Positions 35,297 through 45,937 are shown, counted from the stretch's first letter. The stretch is 64,000 bases of DNA from Sycobia sp. Sy_11 (GCA_018907035.1 JACCIC010000342.1:170295-234294), one strand, 5' to 3'. The notes: a model not told the origin generated them from the letters alone. A program made the numbers and translations.

Positions 35297-36583
35297 TCAT
35301 TCATCGAGTAAGATTTTCAATTTTTTTTTATCAGAAAAAGCTAACCGGCGTGGTTGAAAACTAATCGGCTGATCGTGTTTCAGACAAATAGTCGGTTGAA
35401 TAGCATGCGTTGACGAATTCGGCCGCGCAAAAGTCATTCTTCCCTGAGAGCAATCTTGGATATGATGACCTGGTGAGTTGCAACGGAAACATGCGCCTCG
35501 CTCACGTCTTGGTTTTTGACAATCTATGGCTTGATGTCCAATTCCTTGGCAATTGAAACAGCGCACCTCTTTCCGTCTTTCAAATGGTATATCGTTCCTG
35601 CGAAGCCATTCAGCTCCTGCTCTATCGTGCGATTCCCTTGCAAACGCAGGAGGTTTGCCCGTACTCACTGTTCTTCTATGATCACTATACGTCTTTATCT
35701 AATCAATTGTTTGCCTTGACTTAGAAATATCCTTGTATGCTTCTATGAAATCTTCCTTTCGTACGAAACGTGCGGCGCGCGCCTGATTTTGGAGTATTGT
35801 ATCGCCTATGCCATCAATTAAATATTCCACAAGTTCTTCTTCTGCAACCAGTACTTTGTTTGCTAAAATTACCTTATCGTGGTAATAGTTCACAAATGTT
35901 TCAGAAGTTTTCCATATCCTTGCTTCAAATTCTTTTCGCAGCGCTACTCTTGACGGCCGATAATCAAACATGTTCTCCATGTCTTGTAAAATATTTTCTA
36001 ACTCAATTGTCAGATGCTCCGATTTCGAGTGGAACCACTCCAACGCACGGCCCTTTAACTTAGAGCTTATCAATACTCTGGTGGCACTTTTGGTCAGCTG
36101 GTAATTTAGACACAGTAAGTGTGTTTGCTGCTTCCATCTTCGGAACGTGTTTTCAATCCCATCGAAATCACATAAAAGGTCCTTACATGCTCTCAGGCTC
36201 GTGTAAAGGTCTGCACCAGAGTCACTTCTTATATCCGGTGACGAACGTAGGATATTCTGCTCTGCACGTATAAGGTCTAATTCTCTTTTCAGTAAGTCAC
36301 GCTCTTTTCTTATTACTTCTAGTTATCGTCTCACTAAATCACTTTCGCCGTTGCTTGTCACAGCATTATTTACCACTTCACTTCTAGGAGACATGTTTAG
36401 AAGATCGCGTTGCGCCATGCTATCTTGGTTGGATTGAATAGAATCTTGCTTTAATGGTTCTTCTCTGTCCAACTGATCATTTTTTCTACTCTCCTCTTCT
36501 AAAATATCCCAAATCTGAGGATTATACTGTTGAAGCCGGACGCTTAACTCCATTTTCGTCGCGATAATGGGCAAATTTCTCAC
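35297..36583 (-). pseudogene. Gypsy gag with two zinc knuckles
   Basis: The N-terminal piece (36583-36323) begins MRNLPIIATKMELSVRLQQY. The capsid piece (36073-35699) contains LKGRALEWFHSKSEHLTIEL and EFEARIWKTSETFVNYYHDK. The C-terminal piece (35668-35297) has two complete CCHC knuckles, CFNCQGIGHQAIDC and CFRCNSPGHHIQDC. It then passes into DQPISFQPRRLAF, which belongs at the start of the reverse transcriptase, so the protease is absent. Frames are broken between pieces. Confidence 0.85.
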
Positions 36584-36874
36584 TCGGAAAAAATCTTTTA
36601 ACTCGCTTAAGGAATATCTGTTAGATATTGTCAGAATGAGAATAAAAAATCACACAAAATAAAGGTTCTCAATCTTAACTTCGCCTCAATAAAAGCTTAA
36701 ATCTTTATGGCACCAATGCCGTCTCATTTTACTTATCAAATCAGCGAAGTAGAGATACGTCAAGATTACTTTTACAGAATTTATGATTACACTTTATTTG
36801 ACACTTTTACACAGGTAATTCGCGATGGCCTCCTTTCGATCCCACTTCTGAAGATTGTAGGAGCGGAATCAGGA

Positions 36875-37203
36875 TGTAACAAAAATAAATAACAACAGGT
36901 TTCTATGGAAAAGTGATTATATTTAATAATTTACACGAGAGACTATAACTCGTCGGAGCTATATCTGACGTTGTGTTCTCTTCCTTACTCAGAACAAGAC
37001 TCGTCACACTCACACATATCACTCAGCTCGACACCTCGGGATGTCCCCACCCTCTACCCGAGCGTAATTACCTACAAGTATTCCTCGCAAGTATTCGACC
37101 GTGCAGGTCAATACCTGTATGATGCCAGTCAAAACGTGAAGTCGACCCGCCGTCGCCAGCATAGACCGAGTACCTACCTGCTAATTATGTAAAAACCCCT
37201 ACA
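36875..37203 (-). repeat. Gypsy 5' LTR
   Basis: 329 bp bounded by TGTAAC and CTACA in plus orientation (TG...CA ends). Its last 75 nt or so recur at 33985-34064 as the remnant of the 3' LTR. Confidence 0.75.
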
Positions 37204-38037
37204 CATTATAAAATTGCTAATGAAGTATGATCTTTTCTTGAAACAACATGTCAAATAGTACTGAAATTGTGGAAGTGGTAACATGAATTATTTATCTTCT
37301 ACAATTTTTGAAAAGCTTATTGAAGAGATCGGTATTTCTATTTATAAAGAAATCATCAGGCGTTTAAAAGTAGCGAAAATTTATTCTATTTCTGTCGATG
37401 GTACAAAGGACAAGGGTCATCAAAACCAATGCACAATAATATTAAGATATATTAAAAGAGATAAGCCTGTTGAAAGATTTATAAAATTCTTAGGAAATCA
37501 AGGTGATAAAGCTATAGATATGTTTGATGATGTGAATAAATTCCTACAAAAAAATAGCATTGATTAAAACGATTGGGCCAATCTTACGAAAATACTTCAA
37601 CTATGAATGGCAGATTCAACAGTGTACAGACTCTAATGAAGCGGTGGAATAATCTGGCTCTTTGGATTTCCTGTGTAGGTCGTTCTCTAAATCTCGTAGA
37701 AGAAATAGCTTAAAGTGTTTCACCTTATGCGACAGGTTACTTCATATTTCTACCGGAACTTTACGTATTTTTTCAGCAGCAGATATATGTTGGTTGCTTC
37801 TTATTAAAATTTTGAAAAAGAAAATAACTATTGGTGTTAGAATAATGCTTTCGAAAAAAAACCGAATGCATCAAGTGGTTTGTTTGTGCTGAAGCTAATC
37901 AAGACTTTATCAAATGCAACTCGGTAATTTTAGAATATTATATAAATATTAAAAAAGACACTTGGATAGTTTCACAAAATTATTTTATTCAATCGACAGC
38001 TGTTTCGGCGGTTAAGTCATTTATAGATCTTATACAG

Positions 38038-39418
38038 ATGTCACATCTGTATTTGAACTTATATACGAAATTTATAATTAATTTCAAAGTTGTAATTCTT
38101 AAAGAAAAACTTACATTCCTTATTAAATGCAAGAAATCAAATATATTTCCGGTATACATTAATAATAGATTTCATGATGCATATTTTTTGCAGGATTGTA
38201 GTAATAGTGTTTGTTATGATCTAAAGAAGAATATTTTCTTTTAAAAATAAATTACTTAATTTAGAAATTAGAGATTTACATATTCAGATTCATTCCTTAA
38301 ATAGATATTTATTAAAGATTGAAAATATAAAAAGAAATGAATTACGTGAATTTTTTCTTGGTCAAAAAAAACATTTTATTAAGACAAAGGATACTTTGTC
38401 TTAATAATTAATATATTAATAGACAAACATTAAAAAGGAAATTTGAATGTTTAAGAAATAAAAAACAATTTCCAAGCCATCAGATTAACAATGCAAACAA
38501 TAAAAATTGGTTTCGGAATCTAACTGACAAGGAGATACCAAATGAAGTAATAAACATCATGTCTAAAAGTACCAAAAATGGAATATTATATTGTAAAAAT
38601 AATCTCCCGATCAATGAAATCATCACGGAGGTTGAAAGTAATCTTTTTGGTTTAAATGATGAAGTGAAAAAGGAATGTAGGGCATCTTTAGTTAATGTCA
38701 TTAGTAATTTTAAAAGAGAAAATAAATTTGATAATTTTTTAAATAGTAATTTTATACATGATTTAATTACCGCGAAGAATTTTTTGAGAAATAACACTAA
38801 TATAATCTTCCAAAAGGCCGACAAAGGTAATGTAACTGTAGCTTCCAATAAAATTGATTACATAAATTATATAAATAATATATTAAATGATGATAGTACT
38901 TATTTGAAGATTGGTAATCCAAATATTATTACGCTACAAAATAATTTGAAAGAGTTATTAAATAATTGGAAAAGAAATGAATATATAAATGATACTACAT
39001 ATAAGTATTTAAAATGTGAAAATGGAACTGTAGCAAAATGTTATGAGCTTCCCAAGATTCATAAAGAAAATCTGACATTTAGAATAATAATATCTTCCAT
39101 AGGTTTCCCAACTTATAATATTGCAAGATTTTTGTCTAATATATTGGTTAAGATAGTTGGAAGAACTAGTTCTTACATTAAGGATAGTTGGTGTTTTTAC
39201 AAAGAAATGAAACATATTGTTCTTCCGAAAAACTACAAGATGATTTCATTGGATGTAGTATTTTTGTTTACAAATGTACCTTTAGAGTTGTTAAATAATA
39301 TTATACAGGAAAAGTGGAATGAAATTAATTTGCATTCAAAATTAACAATGAATGAATTTATTAAAGCAAATAATTTGGTTTTTAATAACACAATTTTTTC
39401 ATTTGATAATAAATTTTA
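38038..39418 (+). pseudogene. Penelope-like element, N-terminal half of RT
   Basis: Fragments in order: KSNIFPVYINNRFHD, LLNLEIRDLHIQIHSLNRYL, then after a shift near 38400 LKRKFECLRNKKQFPSHQIN, then the open frame 38559-39455. That frame shows IIFQKADKGNVTV, KCYELPKIHKENLTFRIIIS (PKIHK motif) and MISLDVVFLFTNVPLELL (motif A, with Phe where relatives have Ser). The PLE sequence ends at NKFY (39418), where an antisense pLTR piece starts. The remaining RT and endonuclease are in the next copy at 39636, which repeats the last 70 nt or so. Confidence 0.8.
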
Positions 39419-39635
39419 TCTTAGAGTCCAATCAATTCAATCTAAAAAAAAATAAAAAAAAATAAATAAATAAAAATAAAATAATTGAATTGTACTTTTG
39501 TCGACTGCCCATATACAAATTAATAAATATTTTTTTATTGGTCTTACAGTCCAATCAATTCAATCTAAAAATAAAATTAAAATAAAAATAAAAATAAAAA
39601 ATAAAAATGAAAATAAACAAATAAAAAAAAAAACA
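39419..39635 (-). repeat. PLE terminal-repeat piece, antisense to the flanking ORF
   Basis: Contains GTCGACTGCCCATATAC, ATTAATAAATATTTTTTTAT, GGTCTTACAGTCCAATC and (AAAT)-rich runs. This is the pLTR end read opposite to the PLE coding strand. The AATCAATTCAATCT block occurs twice (about 39430 and 39550). Confidence 0.75.
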
Positions 39636-40759
39636 ATGAATGAATTTATTAAAACAATTAATTTGGTTTTTAATAACACAATTTTTTCATTTGATAATAA
39701 ATTTTATGAACAAAAATACGGATGTCCAATGGGGTCGCCTTTGTCACCGGTTATAGCTAATTTAGTTATGGAAAAGTTGGAAAGTCTAGCCTTGTCAAAA
39801 TTGCTTTTTGAACCAATGATATTTAAGAGATATGTTGATGATATCTTTACAATTGTTCCGAAAGTGTTTGTGGATGAAATGGTGGATGTTTTCAATTCTG
39901 TACATGACAGAATTAAATTTACAAGGGAGGTTGAAGTTAATAGTCGGTTAAGTTTTCTGGACATTAATGTCATTAGATGTAGTAATAATAAGGTGAAACT
40001 TAATTGGTACGGAAAGTCTACTTGGTCAGGTAGGTTTTTAGATTTTAATTCACACCACCAATTCGGAAACAAAATTGGAGTATTAAAAGGTGTCATTGAC
40101 AGAGCAATTAAATTGTCACATAACGATTTTAGACAAAATAATTTACAGATAGTAAGAGAGACTTTCATTAATAATGGTTATCCAATTCAATTTATTAATA
40201 GATTAATTGCTGAGAGATTGTTTGATATTTATAATACCGAAAATAGACATAGTGCAGGAAATGATATAAACGGAGGCAAAATTATTGTCTTACCATATGT
40301 CAGAGGATTGCCTGAAAGAATTAAAAGAAATTTTCGGAAATATAACATTCAAATTTTCTTTAAAAATAGCAATAATTTGAGTAGATTGTTTAATAATTGC
40401 AAAGATAAGGATGATTTATGCTTAAAATCAGGAGTTGCTTACAAGATTAATTGCATGGATTGTGATAAATACTATATTGGACAAACAGGTAGATAATTAA
40501 GAAAGAGAATTTATGAACATAAATATAGTTTACGTAGCTCACATATTACTTCCGGTTTAAAGGAGCATTGTTTAAATATTGTTTAAAGTTTTTACATTCT
40601 TTTGATTTTGTGAATGTGGATATTTTGGAACATGGTATTAATAATAAGTATAATTGGGAGAGTCTTGAAAGTATTCACATTTTCAGGCATCGAAACAATG
40701 TGAATTTAATGTTAGAGTCTGGTAGATTGGACAGTGTTTATCATTCCTTATTAAATTGA
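39636..40759 (+). pseudogene. Penelope-like element, RT palm and GIY-YIG endonuclease (left arm)
   Basis: The open frame continues from MNEFIKTINLVFNNTIFSFD through motif B YGCPMGSPLSPVIANLVMEK, motif C FKRYVDDIFTIV (YVDD) and LSFLDINVIR. The endonuclease follows, with the Cys pair of KINCMDCDKYYIGQTGR. A TAA at 40495 cuts the endonuclease just after GQTGR. The frame then goes on with LRKRIYEHKYSLRSSHITSG and the family's C-terminal tail. Penelope-like elements use telomerase-related RTs. Over the RT part it is virtually identical to the inverted copy at 41064-42172. Confidence 0.85.
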
Positions 40760-41063
40760 TTGGTTTTGGACAATTTGTGTAGAGGGGGAATTTATATTTA
40801 ATTTACTAAATTTGGTGGTGGGGATGAGTATATATAGATTAGAATATAAGGTTTAGTTTAGTCCCTGATGAGGAGCCGTAGCGAGCTCGAAACGTTGGAC
40901 AAGTCTTCAATTAGGTAAGGGTATTGGGGACAGTCAGACTGCACTTTACTAACAAAGAATTTTTTCAGCTAATATTTTATTTTCAAATTAGTCTACGGGG
41001 GTGAATGTAAACAAGGACAGTCTGACTGTCACTATAATTTTAATTTAATTTTTAATTTAATTA
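40760..41063 (+). repeat. PLE 3' terminal repeat between the inverted arms
   Basis: Follows the left-arm ORF. Holds the hammerhead-like core (40861-40900), AAGTCTTCAATTAGGTAA, a CAGTCAGACTGCACTTTACT block, then GGACAGTCTGACTGTC. It forms the spacer of the inverted duplication. Confidence 0.75.
40861..40900 (+). ncRNA. Hammerhead-ribozyme-like motif in PLE terminal repeat
   Basis: Order: GUCC, CUGAUGA, G, hairpin GAGC...GCUC, GAAAC, GUU, GGAC. Stem I is GUCC/GGAC, stem II is GAGC/GCUC, and stem III is minimal (A-CG-U). The predicted cut is after GUU, just before GGAC. The CUGAUGA and GAAA boxes are intact. One unpaired G next to stem II departs from the textbook fold. Confidence 0.6.
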
Positions 41064-42172
41064 TTCAGACTCTAACATTAAATTCACATTATTTCGATTC
41101 CTGGAAATGTGAATACTTTCAAGACTCTCCCGATTATACTTATTATTAATACCATGTTCCAAAATATCCACATTCACAAAATCAAAAGAATGTAAAAATT
41201 TTAAACAATAAAAACTTTAAACAAAATTTAAACAATGCTCCTTTAAACCAGAAGTAATATGTGAGCTACGTAAATTATATTTATGTTCATAAATTCTCTT
41301 TCTTAATTATCTACCTGTTTGTCCAATATAGTATTTATCACATTCCATGCAATTAATCTTGTAAGCAACTCCTGATTTTAAGAATAAATCATCCCTATCT
41401 TTGCAATTATTAAACAATCTACTCAAATTATTGCTATTTTTAAAGAAAATTTGAATGTTATATTTCCGAAAATTTCTTTTAATTCTTTCAGGCAATCCTC
41501 TGACATATGGTAAGACAATAATTTTGCCTCCGTTTATATCATTTCCTGCACTATGTCTATTTTCGGTATTATAAATATCAAACAATCTCTCAGCAATTAA
41601 TCTATTAATAAATTGAATTGGATAACCATTATTAATGAAAGTCTCTCTTACTATCTGTAAATTATTTTGTCTAAAATCGTTATGTGACAATTTAATTGCT
41701 CTGTCAATGACACCTTTTAATACTCCAATTTTGTTTCCGAATTGGTGGTGTGAATTAAAATCTAAAAACCTACCTGACCAAGTAGACTTTCCGTACCAAT
41801 TAAGTTTCACCTTATTATTACTACATCTAATGACATTAATGTCCAGAAAACTTAACCGACTATTAACTTCAACCTCCCTTGTAAATTTAATTCTGTCATG
41901 TACAGAATTGAAAACATCCACCATTTCATCCACAAACACTTTCGGAACAATTGTAAAGATATCATCAACATATCTCTTAAATATCATTGGTTCAAAAAGC
42001 AATTTTGACAAGGCTAGACTTTCCAACTTTTCCATAACTAAATTAGCTATAACCGGTGACAAAGGCGACCCCATTGGACATCCGTATTTTTGTTCATAAA
42101 ATTTATTATCAAATGAAAAAATTGTGTTATTAAAAACCAAATTAATTGTTTTAATAAATTCATTCATTGTTT
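41064..42172 (-). pseudogene. Penelope-like element, RT palm and GIY-YIG endonuclease (right arm)
   Basis: Inverted copy of 39636-40750. The 286-codon frame (42167-41307) differs from the left arm by only three residues, all in the last 40 (KDRDD, DLFLKS, CMECDK). It has the same motifs (CPMGSPLSPVIANL, YVDD, YYIGQTGR) and the same premature TAA. Past that point it diverges more and has a short extra tandem piece near 41195-41225. It stops at the GACTCTAACATTAAATTC block, before the last residues of the tail. Confidence 0.85.
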
Positions 42173-42420
42173 TTTTTTTTATTTATTTATTTTCATTTTT
42201 ATTTTTTATTTTTATTTTTATTTTAATTTTATTTTTAGATTGAATTGATTGGACTGTAAGACCAATAAAAAAATATTTATTAATTTGTATATGGGCAGTC
42301 GACAAAAGTACAATTCAATTATTTTATTTTTATTTATTTATTTTTTTTTATTTTTTTTTAGATTGAATTGATTGGACTGTAAGACCATTAAAAAAATATT
42401 TATTAATTAATATAATGTAA
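42173..42420 (+). repeat. PLE terminal-repeat pieces, two in tandem
   Basis: AGATTGAATTGATTGGACTG followed by TAAGACCAATAAAA occurs at 42238 and again at 42360 (TAAGACCATTAAAA), separated by GTATATGGGCAGTCGAC and T-rich runs. This mirrors the left-arm pLTR piece and extends one unit further. Confidence 0.75.
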
Positions 42421-42550
42421 TAAATGCAAAAGAGTTTAGATAAATATGCTCTGAAAAATGTAAAAAATATTACAAATATTTTAAAATATATAGTTATACA
42501 TTCTTGTTATTTGCCATCGTATATCTCCCATAGAGCTTTGCGTACATATA

Positions 42551-43754
42551 TTAGGTTCTCAAATATCTCCCTGCCGCTTTTTTGCTCTTCATTCAATGCT
42601 TTATAAAAAGTGTTGCAGTGGTCGGATTTACTTCAAATATGCGCCGTTTTGTTCGATAATCTATTTCCATCTAAACGGCAACTTCACAATACCCCTCTCG
42701 TAAAAACCCCTCTTCTTATTTGCGAAGAACTCGGACAGCCACTTTTCACAAGCCTCTTTTGAGTCCCACTTTAGACCACCAAAGGCGTTCGAGATGAACA
42801 GGAATAGATGGTAATCACTAGGCGCTATGTCTGGGATATATGATGATTGCGATAAAACCTCTCATCCGAACTGCCGTAGCTTCTGACGAGTCGTCTGGCG
42901 TTGTCCTGGTGGAACACTATACCCTTCCTATTAGCCAATTGTGGACGCTTCTGGTCGATAGCCTGCTTCAAGCGGTCCTGGAACACACGGTCCTGAAACA
43001 CACAGCAAAACCTTCCTGGTCGTCCATCCCGGCTTAGCCACTGTTTGGGACGGTCCACCGGCCTAAATCACGACCGTTTTCGCTTGATATTATCGTATGT
43101 GATCCATTTGTCGTCGACAGTCACCATGCGCTTCAAAAATGGGTCGAGTTCGTTCCGTTTCAGCAGCACATCGCAGGCATTGATTCGTTCCAGAAGGTTT
43201 TTTTGCGTCAAATCATGCGGCACCCAAAATCAAACTTTTTTCTGTATCCAGCCTTCTGCAGATGGTTTAAAATAGTTTGGCGACGCACTCTTATCTCCTG
43301 GGCGATGTCATGAGATGCCACACGCCGGTCTCCCTCGATAAATTCCATGATTTGATCGGTATTCGTCGTAACAGGTCTTCCACCGGCTGGCTTATCCATC
43401 GTCTCGTTTTCACCGGCTCTGAATCGTCGAAACCATTTCTCTGCGGTTCGAAGTGATAGTGTGCCATCCCCCAAAACACGATTAATCTCACGGAACGTTT
43501 CTCTAGCGGATTTGCTTTTGACGAAGGAAAACTTTAAAATAACGCGAATTTCGGCGTTAGTGAACTCCATGTTTACGTGTCTATAACTTTTGAACGCAAT
43601 ATCCAAACTAATTATGCAGAGCGTCGTTTTGTATATTATGTCAAGACCTTTCAAATGATGTATAGTATTGCCAGATACGAGCTTTGTAGCGCTTTGTATA
43701 TAGCCGCGAAATTCATAAGACAAAAAGGTGGAAGGGGGATTTTTGACAACCTAA
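42551..43754 (-). mobile_element. mariner element (cecropia-like) with TIRs, defective
   Basis: The ends are TTAGGTTCTCAAATATCTCC (left) and, inverted, TTAGGTTGTCAAAAATCCCC (right). TA flanks lie at 42549-42550 and 43755-43756. Length is 1204 bp, close to standard. The transposase inside is broken. Confidence 0.85.
42620..43575 (-). pseudogene. mariner transposase, cecropia-like, frameshifted
   Basis: The N-terminal half is open from ATG at about 43570: MEFTNAEIRVILKFSFVKSK, LSLRTAEKWFRRFRAGENET, GRPVTTNTDQIMEFIEGDRR and IRVRRQTILNHLQKAGYRKK. Shifted frames then give a WVPHDLTQKN region, MVTVDDKWITYD (first catalytic motif), QLANRKGIVFHQDNAR (second Asp) and IAPSDYHLFLFISNAF (third), ending LPFRWK-stop-IIEQNGAYLK. 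It is not functional because of at least two frameshifts and one stop. Confidence 0.8.
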
Positions 43755-43756
43755 TA

Positions 43757-44344
43757 CATTTTAAATTTATTAATTTTTGTTCAAACAAAAAGATATTTAT
43801 GTCAATATTATACAAACATCTAAAGTCACCGTATGTACATATATTGTACAAATGACAGCTTATCTTTGAGAATTTTCCTTAAGACAGTCTATCAAATAAG
43901 TATAAAAAAAATTAAAAGGTCGAAACATTGGTATTTTTTTATGCTTTTGAATATTTATAATATATTAATCATCAGGGCAGTACTAAATTTATGAGGAGAT
44001 AATATGATATGAATGTCTACAGGGACCTGTAAAAATATAGAAATTCTTCATCGTTTTTTAAAATTTTTTAAAATCCTAATTATATAATGAATAAATTTTT
44101 TAAAATGGTAATTATACCATTAATAAATTTTTTAAGATCCTAATTATACCCTTAATAAATTTTTTAAGTTCGTAATTATATAATTAATAAAAATAATATA
44201 ATGAGAACGGAAAAAATGTTCTGTAAACTTATTTCTAAAAATGCATTTGAAAATTGATTCATGTAATATTAATTGAGAAAAGTTTTGATTTTTAACTGCA
44301 TTTACAAATATATTTCTACTATTTCAGTCAAATATATGTTAGTA
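43757..44344. other. AT-rich DNA with a short minisatellite
   Basis: No gene. It contains the 32-nt array at 44064-44191. Confidence 0.5.
44064..44191 (+). repeat. Tandem array, four units of 32 nt
   Basis: Units of the form TTTTTTAARATCCTAATTAT plus a 12-nt end in AATAAA start at 44064, 44096, 44128 and 44160. Units differ at a few sites. Confidence 0.85.
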
Positions 44345-44769
44345 AAGAGAGTATATTATTGAAGATTTTAATAACATGTTATCAAATGTTCTTCGAACAT
44401 TAAATATCTGTTAATTTATTACATATTATCAATATATACAAACTATAAGATATAAAGATAATTAAAACATAAATTAACTATTGGCTTAAACAAAAAAGTG
44501 TAAATTCAGCAAAAACAAGTTTGGCACAAATAGACTCGACTTGCCAAAAAAAGCACTGGAAAGCAAAATTGATCAGCATTATAAATTATCTTGTGTATTA
44601 CTTTAAAATTACTTTACACAAAAGTATAACATAAGGCAAGTATTGTGTGTATTATACTTCCTAATCATTTAACTTTGAAAGGGCCGGGTTTATGAAACCT
44701 CCTTTGAAAGTATCCAAACTCATATTTTGTATCACCTATCAACTATGTACAATCGTCCTATCATGGACC

Positions 44770-44787
44770 GAGCCGATATATCGGCTC
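44770..44787. repeat. Perfect 18-bp palindrome
   Basis: GAGCCGATATATCGGCTC. A related ACCGATATATCGGCT occurs at 47027-47041 inside the same TIR element; both are followed by a TCC-containing stretch (CTCTCC, CTTTCC). Confidence 0.7.
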
Positions 44788-45334
44788 TCCCGCGAGAGTC
44801 ATGAAAAATTTTTAGCTCGATAAAATAGGAATAAAATCATATTCTCAGATTTTGAGATGTGCTGCATCTAAATCTGGAGTTTGATCGGTCATAATTGCTT
44901 ATAATCACGGTCACTCGAGATTAAACAATGTCACATCAGGGTTAAAAGCATAAAGTATCATATATATTCGAACAATAATTATATCTAAGAGTACCCCGAG
45001 GTGTTTCTCCACGTAGCGGTCGAGAGTGGAATTAATCTCTCTTCCGCGTCGATGGTTGCTTATATGTAGCTCTTCTATAAGTGACTTATGTCACTTATAT
45101 TATTTCTTCTAGAATAAGTTTCTAGTCATAATTGTATGATCTAAATTATGATGACGTATACGTTTCTAGCATAAAGTATTTCTTCAATTTTACTGGCAAA
45201 CTACTGTCATGAGAATAGATTCAGAAATTTATCTGAATAATGATGTTGATCGAAATACGATTTGTTGAATGAGAAAATTCGGCGTCAAGCGCTCTCCAAA
45301 TCTAAAAACCAATTTTAAGTATTTCCCTAGTTAT

Positions 45335-45540
45335 TTTTTTGTTATGTTATTTAACGTCGCTTTATTTATGCTTCCTAATATCGGTGCTAATCAGCAACGG
45401 AGGTCTAACGATGTGTTTGTAAACAAAGCACATGCAAATTATTACAGCGGTGCTTGTGTCAATCTGCCGAGACCGAGATTTGAACTCGGATCACCAAGTT
45501 ACTAGTCCTTCGCTCTAGCGATCAAGCCATCGTAGGCCAC
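45335..45540 (-). mobile_element. tRNA-derived SINE, copy 1
   Basis: The minus strand begins with a tRNA-like head. The A box is in TGGCTTGATCGCTAGAGCG and the B box is GAGTTCAAATCTCGG, about 35 nt apart. A 120-nt body (TTGACACAAGCACCGCTGTA on) ends GCGACGTTAAATAACATAAC and an A run. It is flanked by a perfect 16-bp target duplication GTATTTCCCTAGTTAT at 45319-45334 and 45541-45556. It matches 54413-54617 along its length. Confidence 0.85.
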
Positions 45541-45556
45541 GTATTTCCCTAGTTAT

Positions 45557-45902
45557 ACTCTCAATCTGACCTTGATGAAATCTTCATCTCTCTTTTTATT
45601 TGAGGTCAAAATAACGTAAAACGCGAACTCAGTGGCTCCAAAACATAAAGATATATCTTTGGCAATGATTCAAACCATATTTCTAGGTTTGACCTTCAAA
45701 TAAACTTCATTGACCTTGACTCTAAAATGATAAGGTCAAACAAACTTCAGATATGAACTTAGCGCATCAATTTATTTAAGAATAAAGAGGTATCCTAGCA
45801 TTATATTTTTGAGCAGATTGTTCGCGCCATCTGCACTCCGCGTGTTCGTTGGAAAGCGTGTAAGTGAGAGCGACCGCGCGAGAGTGAGTGAGATAGAGCG
45901 CG

Positions 45903-45937
<35 letters not shown>

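Larger units (their letters stand above)
33985..37203 (-). mobile_element. Ty3/gypsy element, minus strand, missing protease and integrase
   Basis: The 5' LTR is at 37203-36875, followed by gag (36583-35297), then reverse transcriptase and RNase H (35290-34051). RNase H then runs straight into a roughly 80-nt remnant of the 3' LTR (34064-33985) that matches 36957-36886. Integrase and most of the 3' LTR are deleted, and the protease is missing between gag and RT. It is inserted in the hAT relic, so it is the younger of the two. Confidence 0.85.
33550..37920 (+). pseudogene. hAT-type transposase (ZMYM1/TTF-type), split by a gypsy insertion
   Basis: The left part (33550-33975) reads LYYKLFGPKNNSFAFDGYYN, then, after shifts, HWRKVLKCVVDVITFLGERG and LPFRGNSQT. 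These match the TTF zinc-finger and following segment of ZMYM1-like hAT proteins. The right part (37204-37920) resumes with HYKIANEV and continues with FEKLIEEIGISIYKEIIRRL, KIYSISVDGTKD (first catalytic Asp region), YIKRDKPVERFIKFL, and a decayed GRSLNLVEE and LYVFFSAADI region. Stops and shifts are present in both parts. The gypsy element at 33985-37203 interrupts it between GERGLPFRGNS and NYKIANEV, positions that are close together in intact relatives. Confidence 0.75.

Noticed and set aside
38480..38848. 122-codon minus-strand ORF
   Set aside because: Antisense shadow of the PLE reverse transcriptase.
41635..42099. 154-codon plus-strand ORF (and its twin at 39704-40168 minus)
   Set aside because: Antisense shadow of the PLE RT. 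It is useful only as evidence that the two arms are identical at nucleotide level.
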